A program made the translations under genes and the position numbers. Below the pieces are notes generated by a model. That model made no database searches and had not been told where the DNA came from. It saw only the letters and a list, made by a program, of their open reading frames with translations. From Allomyces macrogynus ATCC 38327 (taxonomy: Eukaryota > Blastocladiomycota > Blastocladiomycetes > Blastocladiales > Blastocladiaceae): a stretch of DNA of 64,000 nucleotides. How positions within the stretch are numbered: the stretch's first letter is position 1; each line of letters starts with the position of its first letter. Of this stretch, positions 46,827-56,535 are shown one piece after another. The stretch spans positions 360,323-424,322 of the forward strand of contig GG745364.1 in assembly GCA_000151295.1 (NCBI GenBank), in the 5' to 3' direction.

Positions 46827-48239
46827 ATGTCCCACCACGCTACGCCCCACGGCCTCGCTACGCGCCTCTTGCACGCCGACGCCGACCTCGGCCTCGGCAC
46901 CAACCAGCCCGTCGTCGCGCCCCTTGCCGTTGCTACGACGTACATCCAGCCCGAGCCCGCCGACCTCGCCGCGTACTTGGCCGCGGCGCGCGCCAAGCAC
47001 TTCCCGCAGCCTGCTCATGCCGTCGTCGAGGATGCTGAGCCTGCCAAGCCCTACATTTACAGCCGCATGGCCAACCCGACCCTCGACCGCGTCGAGGCCG
47101 TGCTCGGCGCGCTCGAGCAGTATTTTGGGGAAGGAGCCCATGCCGTCGTGTACTCGTCGGGGCTCGCGGCGATTGCAGCCGGTACGTCAATCTCTTGCTC
47201 TTGCTCGATTTAGAAAATGAACTCCACCTGATGCCATGCTCCCAAAATAGCCCTCCACCATGCGCAGCCGCGCCGCGTTATCGCGCGGCTCGGGTACCAC
47301 GGCACGCTCTTTGGCATGGCTGAAGTCATCCGCGGCCGGTCGGGTCCCGACGCCAACACTCCCTGCGCCGTCGTCCCGCTCGAGACGGCGCTCGCCGGCG
47401 GCGCGCCGCTGCCGGGCGACGTCCTTGTCGTTGAATCCCCGAGCAACCCGTGGGGCGGATTGCCGAACCTGCCCGCGCTCGCGGCCTGGGTCAAGCAGAC
47501 CGAGGGCACAACATTGATCGTCGACGCGACGCTCGCGCCCCCACCTCTTCAAAACATTCTCGGCGTCAAGGGCGTCGACCTCGTCGTGCATTCGGCGACC
47601 AAGTACCTCGGCGGCCACTCAGACCTGTTGGGCGGGACCGTCGTCGCGCGCAGTCGCGCGGTTGCCGAAACACTGCGCCGCGAACGCACGTTCCTCGGCG
47701 CTGTTCCCGGGAACCTCGAAGCGTGGCTGCTGTTGCGTTCTTTGCGCACCGTGCACCTGCGCGTGCCCGCGCAGGCCAAGACCGCAACCCAGCTCGCGAC
47801 CTGGCTGCAATCCGTCGTCAATGGCGAGATCACCTTGCTCGCGGGCACCGTGACCAAAGTGCACCACGCGAGCGTCACCTACTTTGACGAGGTCCCCGAC
47901 TCGGACGATCCCGCCGCGCCCGCGCCGTCGTCCGTTGCGCGCGCGCTGTTCCCGACGGAACAGTGGAGTCCCGTCCTGTCGGTGGAACTCGGTTCGAAAG
48001 CGGCGGCGCGCGCATTGCCGCACTTGGTGAGTTATGGCCGCGCGGCCACGTCGCTCGGCGGCGTCGAGTCGCTGCTCGAGTGGCGGTACCAGCAGGACCC
48101 GAAGGGGGTCCCGGATACGCTGGTGCGCGTGTCGATTGGGCTCGAGGATTTCGAGGATCTCAAGGCGGATTGGACGCGCGCGTTGTTGGCGGCGAAAGAT
48201 GTGGCCGAGGCCGTGGTGGCAGAGACGGATGCCGAGTAG
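46827..48239 (+). CDS. PLP-dependent trans-sulfuration enzyme, copy 1 (cystathionine gamma-synthase/lyase family)
   Basis: Cys/Met-metabolism PLP enzyme, with likely cytosolic C-S bond formation or cleavage. Exon 1 is 46827-47181, intron 47182-47250 (69 bp, GTACGT..AATAG), exon 2 47251-48239; 447 residues. Family landmarks are LGTNQPVVAPLAVATTYIQP near the start, YIYSRMANPTLDRVEAVLGA (the YSRxxNPT active-site segment), YSSGLAAIAA, GYHGTLFGM, VESPSNPWG, IVDATLAPPPLQN (the Asp binding the pyridine nitrogen), and HSATKYLGGHSDLLGG with the Schiff-base Lys236. The C-terminal domain has ATSLGGVESLLEWR and VRVSIGLEDFEDL. The exact substrate (synthase, gamma-lyase or beta-lyase) cannot be told from sequence alone. 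The next gene is a close paralogue in the same orientation. Confidence 0.9.
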
Positions 48240-49621
48240 GAGTGAGAGGATTTGGCTGGCATGCGTTTGGGTATCTAGCTCAGGACTCTTTTTTGCATAC
48301 CTGTTGTCACGCACGGCCGAAGTTATTTTCCTGACTGATACGTCTCCGCGACTGCCCAGTTTACGCAAATCCAGCGCTGGATACCCTCTCGTACTCTGTG
48401 CCGGTTTCACTCACATCGAAACAGGTGTCTCTTGCGTGTTCTTTGCCTCATATCTTGTTCCTGCGACCTGGAAGCACGCAAGACGAGTCGGACTGCCACG
48501 ACATTACTAGCCTATGCCGCATTTAGCATGTCGCCTCGTGGATGTGACTGCCAGGACGATCCATGATCGCGGCGTTCGCTGTCATACCTATCGGGTAGAG
48601 AAGGTGCAACTCAAAGCTCTCAATCCATTCCTTTGCAGAGGCAAGGCCCAAGCTCAAACTCGGAGAGAGCACAATTGGCACTAAAAGCGACCCTGCTCAT
48701 GCGTTCCAATGTTGCGTTGCAAAAATCGATCTAGATGTCAGGTGGAGCACACCCTCCTTACACGCGTGTGCACGGTTGCCTTGGTGCTGCTCAATAGATT
48801 TACGCGCAGCAGGGCGTCGTGTAGCCTGGAAGGCCCAATAGCTTCCATGTTGGCGCACCGTTGAATCTGTACCAAGAGGTGTGCTGGGCATAAGGGCATG
48901 AATGCCGCTCGGATGCCGCTTCATGATCGAGCCGGAACGAAATGCCGAACCGGAACGAGATGCCCTACTAAACCGTGAAAATCCCGCGGCAGACGAAGAG
49001 TGCGCGGGCGCCGCTGGCGGTAAATATGCGCAAATGCTTTGTGTGTGCCTTTGCAAGCTTGGAACAAAATGTGCCGGATGAACATGGACTGTGGCGTCGC
49101 GTCCAGCTCATGCATGACCACTTCAAACGTATCAGCTCCATTCATTGTCCCTGGGAGGACCCATGCCAAAGAGCGCGGCCATGCTGGCGCTCAACAACCG
49201 CTTATCTGGGCTGACTGTTCCTGTGCAAACTTCTCACCATCGACAACGTCACGCGCTCGCCAGGACGATTGTGCCCACGCGGCACACGGCCGCGCCTCTG
49301 GACGCGAACACGAGAAACGCACGGCTCAGGCGCGTGCGCACGCATCGCGCAGACACGCATCTCTCCTACGCGGTGACTGCAACCAACCCGGCGAGTCAAC
49401 CATGAAGAATTCAATCACCTCCAGACGACTGTGGCACGTGTGGACGCTCACCAGACCGGCATGGCGACGCGACGCGCGCTTACTCTTCACGGCCTGTGCC
49501 CGCACCTTCTACCGCCGTGGTATATTAATCCTGTCCTCTGCACGCACGTTGGGGGGGCAACAACTGCCAAGGACCCGACCGCGACGTGTCTCCCAGCAAG
49601 CCCATCCCAACTCCACCAACC
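48240..49621. other. Intergenic between the two PLP paralogues
   Basis: No gene is supported. It contains an imperfect direct repeat of about 15 bases (CCGGAACGAAATGCC and CCGGAACGAGATGCC, about 48932-48964) and a TATATTAAT at 49521 that could serve as the TATA element of the second PLP gene. Confidence 0.5.
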
Positions 49622-51054
49622 ATGACCGCTCACGGCCTCGCCACGCGCATGCTGCACGCTGATGCCGAGCTTGGTCTCGGCACCAACCAGCCCGTCGTCG
49701 CCCCTCTCTCCGTTGCCACGACGTACATCCAGCCCGACCCGGCCGACCTGGCTGCACATCTTGCCGAGGCACGCGCCAAGCACTTCCCCCAGCCCGCGGT
49801 CCGCAATGCCGACGAGGAGAGCGACGCGCCCAAGCCCTACATTTACAGCCGCATGTCCAACCCGACCCTCGACCGCGTCGAGGCCGTACTTGGCGCGCTC
49901 GAGCAGCATTTTGGTGATGAGGCGCACGCGGTCGTCTACGCGTCGGGGCTTGCCGCCATGACCGCTGGTACGTTTTGCATCTTGGTCTTTTTGTCAGTCG
50001 CGAAATGGGGGAGCGGAAGCAGCGAATTTCCAGCTGACCATCTGCGCTGTGGTATCCCATCGTGTAGCCCTGCACCACGCGCAGCCGCGCCGCATCATCA
50101 CGCAGCTGGGGTACCACGGCACGTTCTCGGGTATGGGCGCAGATCGTGCGCGGCCGCGCCGGTCCCGACGCCGACACGCCGTGCGTCGTGATCCCGCTCG
50201 AGACCGCGCTCGCCGCGGGCGCCCCGTTGCCAGGCGACGTGCTCGTCGTCGAGTCCCCCAGCAACCCGTGGGGTACACTGCCGAACCTGCCCGCGCTCGC
50301 GTCCTGGATCAAGCAGACCGAGGGCACGACGCTGATCGTCGACGCGACGCTCGCGCCGCCGCCGCTGCAGAACATTCGCCAGATTGCAGGCGTCGACTTG
50401 GTCGTGCACTCGGCGACCAAATTCCTCGGCGGCCACTCGGACCTGCTGTGTGGCGCCGTGATTGCGCGCGACCGGAGCACGGCCGCGACACTGCGCCGCG
50501 AACGCACGTACCTCGGCGCGGTTCCTGGGAACCTCGAGACGTGGCTGCTGTTGCGGTCGCTGCGCACCGTGCATTTGCGCGTAACTGCGCAGGCCAAGAC
50601 GGCGACGCAGCTCGCGACCTGGCTGCAGTCGGTCGCGAACGGCGACGTGCCCGAACTCGAAGGGACGGTGACCAAAGTGCACCACGCGAGCGTCGTCTAT
50701 GCTGACGACGGGGCCGACTCGGACGACCCGCTGACCGCGGCGCCGTCGAGTGTCGCGCGCGCGCTGTTCCCGACGGGTCAGTGGGGGTCGGTCATGTCGG
50801 TCGAGCTCGCGTCGCGCGTGGCTGCACGCGCTCTGCCGCATCTGGTCGCGTTCGGCTGTGCGGCCACGTCGCTCGGTGGGGTCGAGTCGCTGCTCGAGTG
50901 GCGGTGGCAGCATGATAAGACGGTGCCGGATACGCTGGTGCGCGTGTCGATTGGGCTCGAGGAGTTTGAGGATCTCAAGGCGGATTGGACGCGCGCGTTG
51001 TTGGCGGCCAAAGACGTGGCTGAGGCTGTGGCCGCAGCGACAGATGCCGAGTAA
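49622..51054 (+). CDS. PLP-dependent trans-sulfuration enzyme, copy 2, with a 1-base frame break
   Basis: Tandem paralogue of the 46827-48239 gene. Exon 1 is 49622-49967 (MTAHGLATRMLHADAELG), intron 49968-50067 (100 bp, donor GTACGT) at exactly the same position and phase as in copy 1; exon 2 is 50068-51054. Landmarks are YIYSRMSNPTLDRVEAVLGA, GYHGTFSGM, IVDATLAPPPLQN, HSATKFLGGHSDLLCG (Schiff-base Lys) and GGVESLLEWR. Immediately after GTFSGM the sequence reads GGGCGCAG where copy 1-type coding needs GG-CGCAG. One extra G at 50135-50137 shifts the frame and the rest continues in the next frame. The remaining 300 codons are intact, so either a very recent null allele or a base-calling error is likely. 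The two proteins differ at many positions, so the duplication itself is not recent. Confidence 0.8.
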
Positions 51055-51750
51055 AGAGCGAGGGAAGGGTTGGGTAAAGTGCTGCATCGTTTTGCACACC
51101 AGCTGCCTGCGGCAATCAACAGCCAATGAAGTTCGTCGCACCGGTTGGAATATATACATAGAGACCCCTGGTAATCGTTTGACTTTATTTGCTTGGAATC
51201 ATGCTTGGACCTGCATTCTTGTCCTTAGATCGGTGTGGTCACACTCACAGAGCTGCATGTCGCTTGTGCTGTGCTCCGGTCTCAACCCATCGCTATCCAG
51301 CCGCCGTTTCTCAACCCCATGGCATCAAGATGAGCGTGGTACGGCTCCCCACGCACGATGCCGAGTTACATCTTGGTCAGTCGTCTGAACTGTCACAATT
51401 TTCTCGTCTATGATCGCGATTTCGCTCATACAGACTGTTTCTACTCTCGTGCTTAGTCGCTATGTCCGTTGTTTCGGCATTATATTTGGCGCTTCTCTTT
51501 CAGCTTGAATCGAATTGTGATAAATCTGACAACAACGTATTACGGCCGATCCAGTTTGACAAGGGCGGTTGAAGATCAAGGGTCGCAGAAGTGAGTGCAA
51601 TCGGGTGGAGAAGGTGGAGATCCATAGTTTGATCGCTTGCAACACAATTCGTCGACATCAGCCATTTGCAGGTGTCGCTCGGTGTCGCTTAGTCTCAAGA
51701 CTCATCAACCACGCTTGCTTCTCCGCAGCTCAATCATTTCAAGCTAGCTC
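51055..51750. other. Intergenic, no gene seen
   Basis: Downstream flank of the second PLP gene. It contains a clear GGGTGGAGAAGGTGGAGA motif at 51603-51620. Confidence 0.4.
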
Positions 51751-54485
51751 TCATGGTTCCAACCCGTATAATATGACCTTGGCCCCCAAATTGGCCACGA
51801 TGATCCCAGCGGACGCGTCACCATCCATAGACCGCATAATCACCATTTCCTGTCCATCGTGCAGCCACAACCGAGTGCTTTCAACAGGCACAGAGAGCCA
51901 TCCGTCGACCTCTGTGTGCAGTTCCTGCTGTTGCTCGCGGCGACCCAAAAGCGTCGTGACTTGTACTGCAACGGGTGCCATTGATACGTTGCAAAACTCG
52001 ATTGTGCCAGTGACATCCGTGAAGTTTACAGACGCGTGCACACGGTTGTCCACCACGTCGCCATCAACAAGATGCACAGTCATTGTCCATCCCACTGCCA
52101 AGTACACGCCGAGAATCCGTCCTTCATGATGCCGTACCAGGGTGGCCTCATGCGTGCCCACGGCGCGCTCCCACCCCTATGTCTTGCCAGGCTCCAAGCA
52201 GATCCAACTGGTGGAACAGTCGACGGACGAACTGTTTGCCACTGTGACTTCTGACGGACGCGGCCACATTGAAGACGACAATTTCGTCTGCGTTTCCGCC
52301 AATCCCAAACGCGAGTGGCCCATACCCAACTTAGCGCGAGTCGGGAAAGAGAGCATATACACCTACACTTGAACGCATGACCACGGCTGCACTGAGTGTG
52401 CGGCAGCTACCAACAGCACGCACCAGCATCACCTCATGCGCATTGGGTGCACGTGTCCACGCCCACCATGAGTTGACCTCGAGCATGAACCAGTCTGCCT
52501 GGCCAGTCTGACAATGCGTAGTTAGGCATACCTCGATGGCGGTTCGCGTCATGTTGTAAACATCCAAGAGCGTGCGATTGCCATTCTTGGAATAGTAAAG
52601 CGGATCGCTCCCAACATTGTTGATGGCAGTGCCAGGCCGCTCATAAGCGACCTGAGGCCACTCAAGACTCAGATCACCCCACTGGCTTGAGAAGCACCAT
52701 TTCCCAGCCCGTGCATGATCACTGTTCCACGAGATCCACCATTTTAATTCTCTGATCTCCGTGGCGACCCGAGAAACTCGTAACGCGCGCTTGCAGCGAT
52801 CCCTACATGTGACTTGGTTTTTGAACAGAAATCATGTTTTGCAGAGCTTGGCCCAAGCAGACGCGAAAATCATCACTTCGCATGTAGAATGGAGCAACCG
52901 CAAACACGAGCACATGCGACCCAGAATACACGTACACACCAACACGCTGAGAGTCGTCCTCTGTGTGGGCTACAACCGTCTCCTGGGCCAACTTGCCACG
53001 TGCCCACTCTTCTGTTGCGCTGTGGCGAAGCGAGTACCAGCTGTTGCGACCGCCTGAGCCGTTCGACACAAATACGTCAGTGTGCGAGCCAGTGCAGTTT
53101 GTGACACGGATTTTGGTCAAGGAGTCAAGGTCAACAATGCAGATCGCGTCAGAGCCTGGCTTGGTCATTGGCTTCATAATCGGGGCAGTACACCGCACTT
53201 TCCAAATCTGCATTGAACGCAGATCGTCGAGGGGACCATTTAGAGACATCGCCTCCATCAGTGAACCATGTTGCGTCGCAGACATAGTGGTGGCATCATT
53301 GTGCTGATCAGAAATGCTTGGCAGTGACAGATCAGCGAGGTGTCTGCCTGCATCAGACTTCCTTGTCGCATGGGCATGTGAGTCGTCGGTAGCCGCCATT
53401 GTTAGCGAAGACAAACTTTCCTTGATGGTGTCAACCAGGTCACCCGCGTGATCCTGGACATTGGGTGCCACGTTGGAAAAGTCGGTCGTCACATCCTGTA
53501 TTTCCGGGGTGCTGGACGAGTTGGTGAACGATACGCAGAAATACGTTGAGTTGCTGGAAGCTAAAAGTCGTCTGTGCCGGAAACGCGTGCGGCTCAACCA
53601 GGAAGCAGTTGTTCATGGCAGCATGCTTGATGGCGGTCAACTTGTTATCAAAGTTTTTTGGTTTGCAGCCAAGAAGCAACGGATCTGTTCTGACAAGTCA
53701 AGGTAGCCTGCAGCCCCCAAGCTCTCAACCACCATGCCTGGCTTGTAATTCGAGTGTACGACAATCAGGTTGCTCGAAAAAACGGAGAGCGGCTCGAGAT
53801 ACACGTCGAGGATGTCAAGAACGCCCCTGCTCATGGGCGTCTCATGGCTGGAAATCGAAACCTAGATCAGGAAATGGGCAAGGTGGTCAGCTCGTCTAGC
53901 AACAGTGAGAAGCGCGGAAAAAATCTCGAGAAAAAGACGAACCAAATCACAAGAACAATGGCGCCCACGCTCCCGCCCATCTTGTTCACTGCAAAAAGCG
54001 CGTCTGCCAACGTCCGATCGCGATCAGGGTTCGGGTCGCTGGTTTGGATCGCGTTCTTGATGCCAGGCGCTTTGAAGATCTCGAGCGCCAGCCGTGGCGC
54101 AGGCGGCCTCCCCAAGTCAGCTGTCATGGGCTTGAGCGTGAACTGGTCGATCAAGCACGTCGGCATGCAAGCTGTCGCGATTCTCACCATGCTGCTTGGC
54201 TCTGGCGTCCGCGTCAGCAAACTTGTATGCAAGTGGGCGAGGTGCGCTGCCATTGCGGGACAGTCCATAGTTGATACGCGCGAGATCAACTTGGATCTGG
54301 TGCACCATCGAGGTCGATTTGGCACTGGAGGTATGCGTGTCGTCACGGTCGTTGGTTCCAGACGCAAGCAAAAGGGCATCAAAGTTCTGACACTGACCAA
54401 GGAAACTCACGAGTGTGTTCCTGCCGCATTTGGCAGGCCCAATCACAGTCCGCTCAGCGCGTGGTCGATGCTTGGTCAGTGCCAA
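51751..54485 (-). pseudogene. Decayed large GTPase with C-terminal tandem beta-type repeats
   Basis: Minus-strand frames read in order as one protein broken by shifts. At 54485-54120: a P-loop-like GPAKCGRNTLVSFL and SGTNDRDD. At 54230-53950: VRIATACMPTCLIDQF and LEIFKAPGI (G3-like DxPG with Asp changed), then GAIVLVIWF. At 53830-53660: SNLIVVHSNYKPGM, YLDLSEQIRCFLAAN. Then CFLVEPHAFPAQTTF, and from 53597 STYFCVSFTNSSSTPEI with a Ser-rich linker. The C-terminus (53127-51755) has four related units with a W..L......W.R.....E....VGVY pattern. Lesions: a frame change near 54240; homopolymer shift near 53655; another near 53555; TAG at 52174-52176 where the second unit has Trp; frame break near 52365. 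Recognised only as TRAFAC/dynamin-like GTPase; no named family. Confidence 0.55.
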
Positions 54486-54548
54486 AGTATTTCTCTTTCT
54501 TTATGGGTTTGTCGGGATCGACGGGAGAGATCGGGCTCAGAGTGGTAA

Positions 54549-55292
54549 TTATTTAACCAGAGTGAGAGACCTTGCGTCTGGCACGCAGCTGCGGCTGCGG
54601 CACGCGCGCGCACCTTGCCCGTAGTTGTCACGACCTTGTACTGCGGCGTGAACGTGTCCACACTGTTCATGCGAATGTTCAAGAGGGCGGGGGATGGTCA
54701 GCTCTTCAGCACACACACACAGCTCCAAACTCGAGCCATCACAACCCACGCGATTGATTTAGAGCAGCAAAGAATGCGTATCGGGCCAGACTTAACCTTG
54801 ATGTAGCCGGACTGCGTCTCGTCGCCCGCGAGCAACTGGAACAAGAACCCCCACGCGTCTTCCTGCCCTTGGAGTACTCCGGCTTGCGCAAGGCTCCCTC
54901 GGCATTGAGAAAGGCGGTGCACGACGGATCGGACACCATGGGTTTCGACGTGACCCCTAGAGACAAATGGAGCATCACGAAGCGTATCAATCGTGGGCAT
55001 TTTCACGCTTGGCTGTGCCGCCACGGATTATGCACGACGTTCCCTTGTCCTGCCCGTTAACCGTCACCTGGAGCTGCTCGCCAGGGCAGACCGCGTCTGT
55101 CACAATCAGACACGCGCCATTGGCGGGAGCGTCGACATTAAACAGGTCCGACTGCGACCCGATGCCGTTGGGGAAGGGGACCGGATACCAATTGTCGGGT
55201 GCCATGCTCATGATGGCGGCGTGGACTGACCCAGTCGCTAGAACGAGCAGCGCGAGCGTCGCAGCCGGGAGCGTGACCGTCGCGTGTTGAGC
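54549..55292 (-). CDS. Small secreted protein, unrecognised
   Basis: The start is ATG 55292 (MAQHATVTLPAATLALLVLA), a signal peptide with a probable cleavage after SVHA. The mature part AIMSMAPDNWYPVPFPNGIG continues with two cysteines (ANGACLIVTDAVCPGEQ) and VTVNGQDKG. Downstream exon-like pieces are PMVSDPSCTAFLNAEGALR and EDAWGFLFQLLAGDETQSGY (about 54930-54800). After an intron with donor GTTAAG follows VDTFTPQYKVVTTTGKV (about 54665-54620). These pieces are not all in one consistent frame by any splice I could find, so the 3' structure is unresolved. It looks like an extracellular or cell-wall protein; I do not recognise a family. Confidence 0.5.
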
Positions 55293-56535
55293 CATTTTAT
55301 CCAAAGCTGGGCGCGCGTCGGATCGAGGTTCGGTTGGGAAGCGGGTTGTTGGGCTGTCAAAGGGAACGATGCTGAGCGATGGGAGAAGAACTCGAGGGCT
55401 CGAGTCCCTCAAGTAGGTCCAGGGCGCCCATCGCGCATCCAAGTTTGGGTTGCGCATTTTTTGGATGTGCAGCGTGGTCGTTGACGGTTGTTACACGGAC
55501 CAACGACAAATTGGCCAGCGAGAAATGAAAATGGAATCTGAGGCGGAATGTCGTGCACTTCTGTACTTGGGCTCAGATCTGCATCGGTCACCCATGATTT
55601 TGTTGCTGAAAGGCGGAACATTAAGCAGAAAAGATGAGCCAAATATTGCGAAAAAGGGAGAAAAGGGTGCACGCCTCCACTCACACAAGATCGACAATCC
55701 AGCACTTTCTCACTCACCGACCAAGCTCCATTGCTGCTTGCGCACGGCAGGTGTGCCGAGAAAATGAGCACCGACATGGCGGCGCCATTTTGCCAGAGGC
55801 AACAAGTTCGAGCCAAGACAAGACTTGTCAGCTTGCCCTTCAAGTCTGCAAAAATGAAGAACGGACGGTCGGTCGGCTCTTGTGATTCCAAATCTGCTGC
55901 TGGATGATGCGAGCGAGTTCGTGGGTGTCAAGATGTTTGCTGTCGCTATTTCGCAACCCAAGCGACGCCCAACATGGCCCTTGCTGCAAACCCTCAGTTC
56001 GCAAATCATCCTCGCCAAATCACTGGTCTACATATTTGAGGCGTCTACAGGGCCGCATTGACGTCGGTCATGTGTGAGATTCTGTCATGAACTATCAACT
56101 TCGTTTTCTCGATTATTGGCCATTTACAGGCATCGTTGAAAGGGCAATCTGGCTCATCACATTTCTCCCAGCTCCAGCTCTGGGCGGGCCAGTCCTCCCG
56201 GCCCAGGCCCAGCAGTAACCTCTGCCATTTTGTTCAAGAGCTATGATGCTCTGTAACCGAACCGAAGATCTTGCAAGCCCGAGGCTTGGGAATTTGACAA
56301 ACCAGTGGTCGAGAAAACATCATGAAGGCACAAAAGCGAGACTCAAGACGAGCATGCGAATGACGTGGCATAAAACGCGTCTATTCGCAAGATCAGCTGC
56401 CTGCAACGGTTCTCTCAAAAACATCAACTCGGTTTGCACGCAACGACAACCGCCCAGCATCCTCAACTCCTTCACCGAGAGCACCTGCAATACGATCGTG
56501 GAACCATTGACACTCGATCCTGTACAACCGCCGCC
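55293..56535. other. Divergent intergenic region, no gene seen
   Basis: Between the secreted-protein gene (-) and VPS53 (+). Only short chance frames are present; base composition is lower in GC than the neighbouring genes. Confidence 0.45.

Noticed and set aside
55385..55420. tRNA B-box-like GGCTCGAGTCCC
   Set aside because: No matching A box, acceptor stem or anticodon arm can be folded around it.
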